A stretch of 49,487 nucleotides of DNA from Salipiger bermudensis HTCC2601. Its GTDB lineage: Bacteria > Pseudomonadota > Alphaproteobacteria > Rhodobacterales > Rhodobacteraceae. Location of the stretch: assembly GCF_000153725.1 (NCBI RefSeq), contig NZ_DS022276.1, positions 3,021,544-3,071,030 on the forward strand, given 5' to 3'. Shown in pieces: positions 35,141 through 44,038 of this stretch. Positions within the stretch are counted from its first letter, which is position 1. The number at the start of each line of letters is the position of its first letter. A program made the translations under genes and the position numbers. The notes under the pieces are model-generated. The model was not told where the DNA came from, did not search any database, and was given only the letters and a program-made list of their open reading frames with translations.

Positions 35141-35815
35141 TCAGAGGTATTTTCCGGCTTCGCGCCGGGCGAAGGGCTTGAGCCGAGCGCCATGCGCCTC
35201 GAGGAAGCTCTCGGCGCGGGCGCGGTCATGCTTCGAGAGATCGCGGATCCACCAGCCGACCGCCTTCTGGATGAACCAGTCGCGATCCTCGGCATAGCTT
35301 GCAGCCCAGCCAAGCACCCGGTCGCGGATCGCCAGATCCTGCTCGGAGGGAAAGTTCATCTTGGCCCAGGGCAGGGTGATGACCAGCGCCGCGCGGCGGG
35401 TCCACATATGCGGGCTCTCGGTCCAGTGCGCCACGGTCTCGAGGCGCGACGGATCGGCGGTGAGCCGACGCTGCCCGGCCATGCAGGCGTGATCGGCGAT
35501 GGCCCAGCTGTCGAACTGGGGCACCCAGTCGCAGATCAGCCGCCACGCCGCGTCATCGGGGCGGATGCGGGCCTGTGTCAGCAGCTTGGCCGCCGCCAGC
35601 CGTGCCTCGAACACGTCCGTCAGCCACAGATCGCGCGCCAGCGCCACGCGGTCCTCGACCGGGAGGGTCTGACGCCAGCCGCGGGTGATGTCGTTCAGTG
35701 CAGGGTTCGGCACGCCAAGATAGGGGCGGTCGATCTTGTGATAGGCGCGCATGCCTTCCGCGCGACCGGGCTCGGCGTGGCGCGCGATCTCGGCAAGGGC
35801 CTCGTCGGCGGTCAT
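35141..35815 (-). CDS. DNA alkylation repair protein (AlkD-like HEAT-repeat glycosylase fold)
   Basis: The 224-residue helical protein matches the AlkD-like family: Y-L-G-V-P-N-P-A-L, R-L-A-A-A-K-L-L-T-Q-A, D-S-W-A-I-A-D-H, and the C-terminal W-F-I-Q-K-A-V-G-W-W-I-R-D-L-S-K with R-R-E-A-G-K-Y-L. Members excise alkylated bases; whether this one is active is not known. It is convergent with the deacetylase-like gene. Confidence 0.85.
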   Translation of the reverse strand: MTADEALAEIARHAEPGRAEGMRAYHKIDRPYLGVPNPALNDITRGWRQTLPVEDRVALARDLWLTDVFEARLAAAKLLTQARIRPDDAAWRLICDWVPQFDSWAIADHACMAGQRRLTADPSRLETVAHWTESPHMWTRRAALVITLPWAKMNFPSEQDLAIRDRVLGWAASYAEDRDWFIQKAVGWWIRDLSKHDRARAESFLEAHGARLKPFARREAGKYL

Positions 35816-35979
35816 CTGTCGTGGTCCTTTGTGCCGGTGGGGCGGCGGTTGCGTGGCGCCGGGCGGAGGCCGCCGCAGCGCGCATCGAATCGGTTTGCCA
35901 TGAGAAAGCCCTCCGAACGGCTCGGGTGCAGGGTACGCTCCGGGCAGCGTGGAGCCAGCAAAACCGGCAATGGCGGCGG

Positions 35980-37797
35980 TTACTCCACCGTTACCGATTT
36001 CGCGAGGTTGCGCGGCTGGTCCACGTCGGTGCCCTTGGCGACCGCCGCGTGATAGGCCAGCAGCTGCGCCGGCAGGGCGTAAAGCAGCGGCGCGAGGCGG
36101 TCGTCGACCTCCGGCAGGGTGATGACCTGCCAGACGCCTTCTCCTGCCTCGGCGGCGCCGCGCGCATCGGTGACGAGGCAGATCTTGCCACCGCGCGCCA
36201 TCACCTCCTGCATGTTCGACACGGTCTTGTCGAAGAGCCCGTCATGCGGCGCCATGACGATCACCGGAACGGTCTTGTCGATCAGCGCGATGGGGCCGTG
36301 CTTGAGTTCTCCCGATGCATAAGCTTCAGCGTGTATGTAGCTGATTTCCTTTAGTTTAAGAGCGCCCTCATAGGCGATTGGATACATCAGGCCGCGGCCA
36401 AGGAAGAGCACGTCGCGGGCCTCGGCGATCTTCTGCGCCGCGGCCTCCATGGTGCCGTCGCGGTCGAGCGTGGCGTTGAACAGCCCCGGCAGCGCGCGCA
36501 GCTGAGTTAGCAGCGCGGCCTTGTCGGCGGCATCCATGTGGCCGCGCTCTGAGGCCGCCTTGATGGCCAGAAGCAGCAGTACGTTGAGCTGACAGGTGAA
36601 GGCCTTGGTCGAGGCCACACCGATCTCGACACCGGCATGGATCGGCAGCGCGAGGTCGCTCTCGCGGGCGATCGAGCTGGTCTCGACATTGACCACCGAG
36701 ACGATGCTGTCGGCCTTGTCACGGCAGTAGCGCAGCGCGGCGAGCGTGTCGGCGGTCTCGCCCGACTGGCTGACGAAGAGCGCCACGGTGCCCGGCAGAA
36801 CCGGCGGTTCGCGGTAGCGGAACTCGGAGGCGACATCGACCTCGACGGGCAGGCGGGCGAGCTTTTCAAACCAGTATTTCGCCGTCAGGCAGGCGTAATA
36901 GGCGGTGCCGCAGGCCACCAGCACCAGCCGGTCGACCTTGGTGAAATCCAGCGCCGTCGCGGGGATCTCGATGCGGTCACCGTCGAGATAGGCGCTGAGC
37001 GCGTCGGCCAGAACGGTGGGCTGCTCGGCGATCTCCTTGGCCATGAAGTGCTTGTAGCCGGCCTTGTCGACGCGGGCGGCATCCATGCGGATCTTGCGCG
37101 CCTCGCGGTTCACGCGCCGATTCTCCATGTCGAAGATCTCGGCACCCTTGCGGGTGATCACCGCCCAGTCGCCTTCCTCGAGATAGGTCAGCGTGTCGGT
37201 CATCGGCGCCAGCGCGATGGCATCCGAGCCGATGAACATCTCGTTCTCGCCATGCCCGATGGCCAGCGGCGAGCCCTTGCGGGCGGCGATCATCAGGTCT
37301 TCCTCGCCGTCGAACAGGAAGGCAAGCGCAAAGGCGCCCTCGAGCTGCGCGATGGTGGCCTGCGCCGCCTCGACGGGGCTCTTGCCGGCGTCGAGATGCA
37401 TCTGCGTCAGCATCGCCACGGTCTCGGTGTCGGTGTCGGTCTCGGGCTGGTAACCGGCCTGGGCGAGGATGGCGCGCAGCTCGCGGAAGTTCTCGATAAT
37501 GCCGTTATGGACCACTGCCACCGGTCCCGCCTTGTGCGGATGGGCGTTCTTCTCGTTGGGTTCGCCATGGGTGGCCCAGCGGGTGTGGCCGATGCCGGCC
37601 TTTCCGGGCAGCGGTTCGTGCACCAGCCGGTCGCTGAGATTGACCAGCTTGCCCACCGCGCGGCGACGGTCGAGCTTGCCCTCGTTCACCGTGGCGATGC
37701 CGGCGCTGTCATAGCCGCGATATTCGAGCCGTCGCAGCGCCTCGACCAGGATCGGCGAGGCCTCGTGACTGCCCAGCACTCCGACGATTCCACACAT
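35980..37797 (-). CDS. glmS: Glutamine-fructose-6-phosphate aminotransferase
   Basis: The 605-residue product starts M-C-G-I-V-G-V, whose Cys becomes the N-terminal nucleophile of the glutaminase domain (about 1-235). Two SIS domains follow (about 285-420 and 455-600) with S-Q-S-G-E-T-A-D-T and E-I-S-Y-I-H-A-E-A-Y. It makes glucosamine-6-phosphate for cell wall and LPS. It lies five bases downstream of glmU in the same direction, so UDP-GlcNAc synthesis is encoded as one operon. Confidence 0.97.
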   Translation of the reverse strand: MCGIVGVLGSHEASPILVEALRRLEYRGYDSAGIATVNEGKLDRRRAVGKLVNLSDRLVHEPLPGKAGIGHTRWATHGEPNEKNAHPHKAGPVAVVHNGIIENFRELRAILAQAGYQPETDTDTETVAMLTQMHLDAGKSPVEAAQATIAQLEGAFALAFLFDGEEDLMIAARKGSPLAIGHGENEMFIGSDAIALAPMTDTLTYLEEGDWAVITRKGAEIFDMENRRVNREARKIRMDAARVDKAGYKHFMAKEIAEQPTVLADALSAYLDGDRIEIPATALDFTKVDRLVLVACGTAYYACLTAKYWFEKLARLPVEVDVASEFRYREPPVLPGTVALFVSQSGETADTLAALRYCRDKADSIVSVVNVETSSIARESDLALPIHAGVEIGVASTKAFTCQLNVLLLLAIKAASERGHMDAADKAALLTQLRALPGLFNATLDRDGTMEAAAQKIAEARDVLFLGRGLMYPIAYEGALKLKEISYIHAEAYASGELKHGPIALIDKTVPVIVMAPHDGLFDKTVSNMQEVMARGGKICLVTDARGAAEAGEGVWQVITLPEVDDRLAPLLYALPAQLLAYHAAVAKGTDVDQPRNLAKSVTVE

Positions 37798-37802
37798 GCC
37801 CG

Positions 37803-39152
37803 TTACCCTTTGTTCTGTTTTGCTTTCTTGGCCTTCAGCATGTCGAAGAGCCGGGTTGCGAAGCCGGCTTTCTCGACCTGCTTGGCACGCCCCAGCGCCA
37901 GCGCGCCCGGGGCGACATCGTCGGTGATCACCGAGCCCGAACCGGTCATCGCCCCGTCGCCGATGGTGACCGGGGCGACCAGCATGGTGTCGGAGCCGAT
38001 GAAGGCGTTGCGCCCGATGGTGGTGCGGTGCTTGAACACGCCGTCATAGTTGCAGGTTATGGTGCCGGCGCCGATATTGCTGCCCTCGCCGATATCGGCA
38101 TCGCCGAGATAGGTCAGGTGGTTGGCCTTGGCGCCCTCGCCGAGGTAGGCGTTCTTGATCTCGACGAAATTGCCCACATGGGTGTGCTCGGCCAGCTCGG
38201 CGCCGGGGCGCAGACGTGCGAAGGGGCCGACGATGGCGCCGCGGCTCACGTGGCAGCCCTCGAGATGGCTGAAGGCACGGATGCGGGCGCCGCTCTCGAT
38301 GGTGGCACCGGGGCCGAAGATCACGTTGGGCTCGATCTCGGCATCGCGGCCAATCACTGTGTCCCACGCGAACCAACAGGTCTCGGGGGCCTGCAAGGTG
38401 ACGCCGTCGGCCATCAGCCGGGCGCGGATCGCCTGCTGGAAAGACGCCTCGGCACCGGCGAGCTCGGCGCGGGAGTTCACCCCCAGCGTCTCTGCCTCGG
38501 CGCAATGCACCACGCCCGCCGAGAGACCACGGGCGCGGGCAATCTCGACGATGTCGGGCAGGTAGTATTCGCCCGCCGCGTTGTCGTTCTTCACCTCCGC
38601 GAGCAGGCTTTGCAGGGTCGCGGCGTCGGCGGCAACAACGCCGGAATTGCAAAGGCTTATGGCGCGCTCTTCATCCGTCGCATCCTTGTATTCGACGATG
38701 CGGATCAGCGCGTCACCTTCGGTCACGAGGCGACCGTAACGGCCCGGGTCCGCGGCCTCGAAGCCCAGCACCACCACGTCGTGCTCGGCCCGGGCGCGGG
38801 CCATGTCTTCGAGCGTGTCCTGGCTGATGAAGGGGGTGTCGCCGTAGAGCACGATGGCGTCGCCATCAAAGCCCTCCAGCTCGGGACCAGCCTGCAGAGC
38901 AGCATGCGCGGTACCGAGCTGTTCGGACTGGATCACCACCCGCGCCTCGGGGTCGAACGCCTGCGCCGAGGCGGCAACATGCTCGGCCTCGTGGCCGGCG
39001 ACAACGATGCTGCGCGCAGGCTCGAGGCTCTGTCCGGCGCGCATGGCGTGCCACAGCATCGGCGCGTGGGCGATGCGGTGCAGCACCTTGGGCAGGTCGG
39101 ACTCCATGCGGGTGCCCTTGCCCGCAGCAAGGATGATCAGGGCGATGCTCAT
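37803..39152 (-). CDS. glmU: Bifunctional GlmU: GlcN-1-P acetyltransferase and GlcNAc-1-P uridyltransferase
   Basis: The ATG at 39152 begins M-S-I-A-L-I-I-L-A-A-G-K-G-T-R-M, the uridyltransferase signature, preceded by a weak cggga site; the longer in-frame start has no support. The 449-residue product has the N-terminal nucleotidyltransferase domain and a C-terminal left-handed beta-helix (about 250-430; hexapeptide repeats such as I-G-E-G-S-N-I-G-A-G-T and G-D-G-A-M-T-G-S). It makes UDP-GlcNAc from the product of GlmM. Confidence 0.96.
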   Translation of the reverse strand: MSIALIILAAGKGTRMESDLPKVLHRIAHAPMLWHAMRAGQSLEPARSIVVAGHEAEHVAASAQAFDPEARVVIQSEQLGTAHAALQAGPELEGFDGDAIVLYGDTPFISQDTLEDMARARAEHDVVVLGFEAADPGRYGRLVTEGDALIRIVEYKDATDEERAISLCNSGVVAADAATLQSLLAEVKNDNAAGEYYLPDIVEIARARGLSAGVVHCAEAETLGVNSRAELAGAEASFQQAIRARLMADGVTLQAPETCWFAWDTVIGRDAEIEPNVIFGPGATIESGARIRAFSHLEGCHVSRGAIVGPFARLRPGAELAEHTHVGNFVEIKNAYLGEGAKANHLTYLGDADIGEGSNIGAGTITCNYDGVFKHRTTIGRNAFIGSDTMLVAPVTIGDGAMTGSGSVITDDVAPGALALGRAKQVEKAGFATRLFDMLKAKKAKQNKG

Positions 39153-39263
39153 GCCGGTTTCCCGTTTGTGTTCTGTCTTCGCCCGTTCTATCGGCTCAGG
39201 GGGCAGGAGCAAGATCGCATCCATCACGTTGAATGTCGTGATGTGTCAGCCGGAGGATTCCCC

Positions 39264-39926
39264 ATGCGCACGGTCATCTTCGATCTCGACGGCACGCTGG
39301 CAGATACCAGCGGCGACCTGATCGCCGCCGCCAACTGGTGTTTTTCGGAAATGGGATCGGAGGCGCGCCTCGACCCGGTGGACGATGCGTCGACCGCCTT
39401 CCGCGGCGCGCGGGCGATGTTGAAACTGGGGCTTGAGCGGGCGGGCGCCTATGAGGCTGGGACGGTCGAGCGCTGGTATCCACAGCTGCTCGCCGCCTAT
39501 GGCGAGGCGATCGACGTACACACGCAGCTCTACCCGGGCGCGGTCGAGGCGGTCGCGGCGCTGCGCAATGACGGCTGGCGCGTCGGCATTTGCACCAACA
39601 AGCCCGAGGGGCTGGCCGAGACCCTGCTGCAGCGGTTGGGTGTGCGGGATCTTTTTGGCGCACTGATCGGTGCTGATACGCTGCCGGTGCGCAAGCCCGA
39701 CCCGCTGCCCTATACCGAGGTGGTGGCGCGGCTCGGCGGCGACGTGGGCCGGAGCTGTCTCATCGGCGACACCGACACCGATCGCAAGACCGCCGCCGCG
39801 GCCAAGGTGCCCTGTATCCTCGTGACCTTCGGACCGGATGGCGAGGCGGTGCGCGATCTCGGTCCCGAGGGCCTTATCGGCCATTTCGACGAGCTGCATG
39901 GCGAGGTGGCCCGGCTGGTCTCCTGA
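39264..39926 (+). CDS. gph: Phosphoglycolate phosphatase (HAD family)
   Basis: The ATG at 39264 follows ccggaggattcccc and gives 220 residues. HAD motifs are D-L-D-G-T-L-A-D-T (9-ish), C-T-N-K-P-E-G-L-A, K-P-D-P-L-P-Y and L-I-G-D-T-D-T-D. Members remove phosphate from 2-phosphoglycolate, formed by DNA repair or Rubisco oxygenation. The specificity is assigned by overall similarity and may include other sugar phosphates. It is divergent from glmU and followed by two palindromes. Confidence 0.88.
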   Translation: MRTVIFDLDGTLADTSGDLIAAANWCFSEMGSEARLDPVDDASTAFRGARAMLKLGLERAGAYEAGTVERWYPQLLAAYGEAIDVHTQLYPGAVEAVAALRNDGWRVGICTNKPEGLAETLLQRLGVRDLFGALIGADTLPVRKPDPLPYTEVVARLGGDVGRSCLIGDTDTDRKTAAAAKVPCILVTFGPDGEAVRDLGPEGLIGHFDELHGEVARLVS

Positions 39927-39956
39927 GCGCGCTCGGCACGTGGGAAATCTCCGGAG

Positions 39957-40024
39957 AAAATCTTTCATGCGAAAGATTTTCGGGATCGGGTCCGGAGGCG
40001 AAGATTTTTCGAACGAAAAATCTT
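39957..40024. repeat. Two tandem perfect palindromes downstream of gph
   Basis: The first hairpin is aaaatctttc (39957-39966) with its complement at 39971-39980 around a 4-base loop. The second is aagatttttcg (40001-40011) with its complement at 40014-40024. Both share the core gattttt/aaaaatc sequence and lie in an otherwise GC-rich genome. They may terminate gph transcription or be a mobile extragenic palindrome. Confidence 0.7.
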
Positions 40025-40073
40025 GAACCGTGGGGTGATTGACGTGGCGGCCGGCGGGGCGCAGAAACGGCGC

Positions 40074-41267
40074 ATGACAGAGCGCTTTACCGGAAGTTTC
40101 ACCCAGCAGGAGCCGATCCCCGAGGACGGCATCGAAGCCGCGCTCGCGGTTCTGCGCCATGGCCGCCTGCATCGCTACAACACCGCTCCCGATGAGCTGT
40201 CGGAGACCGCGCTGCTCGAGCAGGAGGTCGCCGCCATGACGGGCGCGCGCTATGCGCTCGCGGTGGCCTCCGGCGGCTACGCGCTTGGCTGTGCCCTGCG
40301 CGCCGTGGGCGTGCAGCCGGGCGACACGGTGCTGACCAACGCCTTCACCCTCGCGCCGGTCCCCGGGGCCATCGCGTCGGTCGGCGCGACGCCGGTCTTT
40401 GTCGGCGTCACCGAGGATCTGGTGATCGATCTCGACGATCTGGCCACCAAGCTGGCTCAGGCCCGCGTGCTGATGCTCAGCCACATGCGCGGGCACCTGT
40501 GCGACATGGACCGGCTGATGGCGCTCTGCGATGCCGCCGGCGTCACGGTGATCGAGGATTGCGCTCATACCATGGGGGCGGCCTGGAACGGCGTGCCGTC
40601 CGGCCGGCACGGCGCGGTGGGCTGCTACTCGACCCAGACCTACAAGCACGTCAACTCGGGCGAGGGCGGTTTCCTCGTCACCGATGACGAAGAGATCGCC
40701 GCCCGCGCGGTGATCCTGTCGGGCTCCTACATGCTCTACGAGCGCCACCTTGCGGCCCCGGGCCCGGAGGTGTTCGAGCGCGTCAAATACCACACGCCCA
40801 ACGTCTCTGGTCGCATGGACAACCTGCGCGCGGCCATTCTGCGCCCGCAGCTGCGTGATCTGGACACGCAGGTCGAACGCTGGAATGACCGTTACCGCGC
40901 GGTCGAAGACGGTCTCCGCGACGTGCCCGGCCTGACGGTGATCGACCGCCCCGCGCCCGAGCGCTATGTCGGCTCCTCGATCCAGCTTCTGCTGCTCGAC
41001 TGGGCGGCGGAGGCGGTGCAGGAGGTGCTGCGCCGCTGCGCCGCCCGTGGGGTCGAGCTGAAGTGGTTCGGCGGGGCCGAGCCGGTGGCGTTCACCTCGC
41101 GCTACGACAGCTGGCGCTACGCCGAGAGCGTGCCGCTGCCGCGCACCGACCGGGTGCTGGCGGGTCTCTTGGACATGCGCCTTCCGCTGACCTTCAGCGT
41201 TGATGACTGCGCCCAGATCGCCCGTATCATCCGCGCCGAGGTTTCGGCAGTGCATCAGCGGGGCTGA
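40074..41267 (+). CDS. DegT/DnrJ/EryC1/StrS family aminotransferase
   Basis: The ATG at 40074 gives 397 residues; a longer ATG at 40023 overlaps the palindrome region and is less likely. PLP-fold motifs are visible: the A-S-G-G-Y-A-L substrate loop, V-I-E-D-C-A-H-T-M-G (PLP-binding Asp) and S-T-Q-T-Y-K-H-V-N-S-G-E-G-G with the Schiff-base lysine. The family makes amino sugars or aminates sugar-like ketones. The neighbours do not identify the product; no sugar nucleotide pathway surrounds it. Confidence 0.88.
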   Translation: MTERFTGSFTQQEPIPEDGIEAALAVLRHGRLHRYNTAPDELSETALLEQEVAAMTGARYALAVASGGYALGCALRAVGVQPGDTVLTNAFTLAPVPGAIASVGATPVFVGVTEDLVIDLDDLATKLAQARVLMLSHMRGHLCDMDRLMALCDAAGVTVIEDCAHTMGAAWNGVPSGRHGAVGCYSTQTYKHVNSGEGGFLVTDDEEIAARAVILSGSYMLYERHLAAPGPEVFERVKYHTPNVSGRMDNLRAAILRPQLRDLDTQVERWNDRYRAVEDGLRDVPGLTVIDRPAPERYVGSSIQLLLLDWAAEAVQEVLRRCAARGVELKWFGGAEPVAFTSRYDSWRYAESVPLPRTDRVLAGLLDMRLPLTFSVDDCAQIARIIRAEVSAVHQRG

Positions 41268-41348
41268 GCCGCGGCATCACACCTTTGGAGGAGGGCGGCC
41301 CGCGCCGCCCCGTGCCAGACTGGACAGACGACACCGGGGGAGAGACAG

Positions 41349-42326
41349 ATGACCGGCAGTGATCTTAGCGACAGCATTCCCGAAACCGCGCTTGGCTGGC
41401 ACCGCGAGGGCAAGGGCGCCGTGCTTGCCACGGTGATCGAGACCTGGGGCTCGGCGCCGCGGCGCGTCGGCGCGCAGCTGGCGATCTCGGGGGCAGGCGA
41501 GATCGAGGGCTCGGTCTCGGGTGGTTGCGTCGAGGGCGCGGTGATCGTCGAGGCGCTTGAGGCGCTCGAGGAGGGGGCCGCGCGCGAGCTTGAATTCGGT
41601 GTCTCCGACGGCGACGCCTTCGCCGTGGGGCTGGCCTGCGGCGGCACCATCCGGGTGCTGGTCGAGCCGGTGGGCAGCGTGCTGCCCGAAGCGCTGCTGG
41701 CCGATCTCTGCGCCGCCCGCGCTGCGCGGGCGCCCGTGGCCTACGTGGTCGATCTCGACACCGGTGCGCGCCGCCTCGAGCGTGATGGCTTTGAGACCCG
41801 CTTCCGCATGGACCGCTCGGGCTTCGAGGAAGACAGCCGGACCTTCGTGGCCATCCACAACCCGCCGCTGCGGCTCATCGTGGTGGGCGCGGTGCATATC
41901 GCCCAGGCGCTGGTGCCGATGGCGCGCATTGCCGGCTACGACCCGGCGATCGTCGACCCGCGCGAGACCTTCGGCGCGCAGGCGCGTTTTCCCGGAGAGA
42001 CGCTGCTCAACGACTGGCCCGACGAGGCGGTGGAACAGCTCGGCCTCGACAGCCGCACCGCGCTGGTGCTGCTGACCCACGATCCCAAGCTCGACGATCC
42101 GGCGCTGACGCTGGCGCTGCGCTCGGGCTGCTTCTACATCGGCGCACTCGGGTCCACCCGGACCCATGCCAAGCGCGTGGCGCGGATGCAGGAGGCGGGC
42201 TTCTCCGAGGCCGAGATCGCCCGCATCCACGGCCCAGTCGGGCTCGACATCGGCGCCGCCGGCCCGTCCGAGATCGCGGTCTCGATCCTGGCCGAGATGA
42301 CAGGCGTGCTGAGGAAAGGCGCGTGA
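41349..42326 (+). CDS. XdhC/CoxI-family protein (molybdenum cofactor insertion)
   Basis: The 325-residue product has the XdhC/CoxI N-terminal block G-S-A-P-R-R-V-G-A-Q-L (with V-S-G-G-C-V-E-G and G-L-A-C-G-G), and a C-terminal Rossmann-like domain with L-I-V-V-G-A-V-H-I-A, L-L-T-H-D and Y-I-G-A-L-G-S. Family members insert and sulfurate the molybdenum cofactor for xanthine-dehydrogenase-type enzymes. A gggggagagacag site precedes the ATG. It overlaps the next gene by four bases. No molybdoenzyme subunit genes are nearby. Confidence 0.9.
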   Translation: MTGSDLSDSIPETALGWHREGKGAVLATVIETWGSAPRRVGAQLAISGAGEIEGSVSGGCVEGAVIVEALEALEEGAARELEFGVSDGDAFAVGLACGGTIRVLVEPVGSVLPEALLADLCAARAARAPVAYVVDLDTGARRLERDGFETRFRMDRSGFEEDSRTFVAIHNPPLRLIVVGAVHIAQALVPMARIAGYDPAIVDPRETFGAQARFPGETLLNDWPDEAVEQLGLDSRTALVLLTHDPKLDDPALTLALRSGCFYIGALGSTRTHAKRVARMQEAGFSEAEIARIHGPVGLDIGAAGPSEIAVSILAEMTGVLRKGA

Positions 42327-43312
42327 AGTTCGGCCCCGTCCCGGTGGCCGAGGCGGCGGGCCACATCCTGGCCCATTCCGAGGCGCTGCCCTCGGGCCGC
42401 CTGCGCAAGGGCACGGTGCTGAGCCCGGCCAATCTCGCCTCCCTCGAGGCGGCGGGCCTGCCCGAGGTGGTGGTGGCTCGGCTGGAACCCGGCGACGTGG
42501 CCGAGGACGACGCGGCGGCGCGGCTGGCGCACGCGATGCTGCCCGAGCCGGAGGCCTCGGGGCTGCGCATCGGCAAGGCAGCCACCGGCCGGGTCAATTT
42601 GCACGCCACGCATATTGGCCTGGTCGAGGTCGATGCCGCGCGCATCGACGCCATCAATGCGGTGCACCCGATGATCACCGTGGCCACCGTGCGCCCGTGG
42701 CAGAGTCTGCCCGAGCGCGGCATGGCGGCGACGATCAAGATCATCTCCTACGCTGTGCCCGGCGACGCACTGGAGGCGGCCTGCGCCGCAGCGCCTGGCG
42801 CGCTGATCCTTCGCCCGGTGACCCGCAGGAGTGCCCAGCTCATCGAGACGGTGATCGGGGATGGCGCGCCGCAGAAAGGCCGCCGCGCCGTCGCTGGCCG
42901 GCTGCAGCGCATGGGCGTCCCGATGCTGCCTGACGTCGCGGTTCCGCACGACATCGCGCCGCTCGCGACCGCCATTTCCCAAAGCGAGGCCGAGGTCATC
43001 CTGATCCTCACCGGCTCGGCCACCTCCGACCTCTACGACACCGCTCCCGAAGCGCTGCGTGCCGCCGGTGGCGAGGTCACCCATTTCGGAATGCCGGTCG
43101 ATCCCGGCAACCTGCTGTTCTTCGGCAAGCTCGGGGAGCGTCCGGTCATCGGCCTGCCGGGCTGCGCCCGCTCGCCTGCGCTCAACGGTGCCGACTGGGT
43201 GCTTGAACGCATGCTCTGCGGCATCGAGGTCAGCCCTCGGGAAATCAGCGCCATGGGTGTCGGCGGTCTGCTCAAGGAGCCGCCCTCCCGGCCGCGCCCG
43301 CGCGAATCCTGA
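42323..43312 (+). CDS. Molybdopterin-binding (MoCF/MoeA-like domain) protein
   Basis: The GTG at 42323 sits inside the xdhC stop (gtga) and gives 329 residues. The middle and end show the MoCF_biosynth pattern: L-I-L-T-G-S-A-T-S-D, G-M-P-V-D-P-G-N-L-L-F-F-G, V-I-G-L-P-G-C-A-R-S-P, as in MoeA/MoaB-type domains. In many genomes this unit is fused to a MobA-like nucleotidyltransferase; here it is alone. It likely handles molybdopterin together with the XdhC protein. Confidence 0.85.
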   Translation: MKFGPVPVAEAAGHILAHSEALPSGRLRKGTVLSPANLASLEAAGLPEVVVARLEPGDVAEDDAAARLAHAMLPEPEASGLRIGKAATGRVNLHATHIGLVEVDAARIDAINAVHPMITVATVRPWQSLPERGMAATIKIISYAVPGDALEAACAAAPGALILRPVTRRSAQLIETVIGDGAPQKGRRAVAGRLQRMGVPMLPDVAVPHDIAPLATAISQSEAEVILILTGSATSDLYDTAPEALRAAGGEVTHFGMPVDPGNLLFFGKLGERPVIGLPGCARSPALNGADWVLERMLCGIEVSPREISAMGVGGLLKEPPSRPRPRES

Positions 43313-43328
43313 CGCGCGGCGCCCGCAT

Positions 43329-43392
43329 CTTCTTCTGGCCGAAAATATCCAGGGGGAGGCCGCGCCTCGCGCGGACGGGGGCAGCGCCCCCT
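43329..43392. repeat. Intergenic repeat copy C
   Basis: The sequence cttcttctggccgaaaatat (43329-43348) with ccaggggg after it is the reverse complement of the motif in copies A and B. The gggggcagcgccccct palindrome follows at 43377-43392. It lies between the MoCF gene and the infC terminator. Confidence 0.5.
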
Positions 43393-43443
43393 GCCAGCCC
43401 CCGACCGGCAGCGAGATGCCGCACGGCCCAGCTCCGGGCAAAG

Positions 43444-43469
43444 AAAAACCCGCCGGAACGCGGCGGGTT
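43444..43469 (-). terminator. Rho-independent terminator of infC
   Basis: The stem aacccgccg (43447-43455) pairs with cggcgggtt (43461-43469), followed on the minus strand by a T run that includes the stem end. It lies 23 bases after the infC stop. Confidence 0.85.
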
Positions 43470-43492
43470 GCTCTGTCGCTCTGTCGGGCGCC

Positions 43493-44038
43493 TTACTTGG
43501 CGACCGGTCCGATCATCATGATCATCTGGCGGCCTTCCATCTTCGGCATGTTCTCGACCTTGCCGAGTTCCTTGACGTCTTCGGCCACCCGCTCGAGCAG
43601 CTCGCGGCCAAGGTTCTGGTGCGCCATTTCGCGGCCGCGGAAGCGCAGGGTGATCTTCACCTTGTCGCCCTTCTCGAGGAACTTCAGCACATTGCGCATC
43701 TTGACGTCGTAGTCGTGGATGTCGGTCCCGGGACGGAACTTCACCTCTTTGACTTCGATGATCTTCTGCTTCTTGCGAGCTTCGGATTCGCGCTTCTGCT
43801 GTTCGTACTTGAACTTGCCGAAGTCCATGATCTTGCAGACCGGCGGATTGGCATTGGGCGAGATCTCGACGAGATCGAGCCCGGCCTGCTCGGCCAGCTC
43901 CATCGCGCGTCGGGGGGGCTGGACGCCCAGGTTCTCGCCTTCGGCGCCGATCAGACGGATTTCAGGGGCCCGGATGCGATCGTTGACGCGGGGGCCGGTG
44001 TCGCGCGTTGGGGGCGCGTTGTGAGGTCTGCGAGCTAT
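43493..44038 (-). CDS. infC: Translation initiation factor IF-3
   Basis: The product is IF-3: [39 protein letters not shown], and the C-terminal F-R-G-R-E-M-A-H-Q. It keeps 30S subunits apart from 50S and checks start codons. No ATG, GTG or TTG exists in frame before the conserved N-terminus. The ATA at 44038 has an aaaagga ribosome binding site at 44047-44053 (8 bases spacing) and gives the usual length of 181 residues. I infer an AUA start, consistent with IF-3 limiting its own translation. The upstream open extension is not coding. Confidence 0.93.
   Translation of the reverse strand: MARRPHNAPPTRDTGPRVNDRIRAPEIRLIGAEGENLGVQPPRRAMELAEQAGLDLVEISPNANPPVCKIMDFGKFKYEQQKRESEARKKQKIIEVKEVKFRPGTDIHDYDVKMRNVLKFLEKGDKVKITLRFRGREMAHQNLGRELLERVAEDVKELGKVENMPKMEGRQMIMMIGPVAK

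Noticed and set aside
35816-35979. Possible tRNA or small RNA next to glmS
   Set aside because: No cloverleaf or conserved tRNA loop sequence could be made from the bases, and no strong hairpin was found.
39957-40024. CRISPR-like repeat
   Set aside because: Only two different palindromes exist, with no regular spacers and no cas genes.
39246-41255. Minus-strand 669-codon frame across gph and the aminotransferase
   Set aside because: Both plus-strand genes have complete motifs and the frame crosses the palindrome region without sense.
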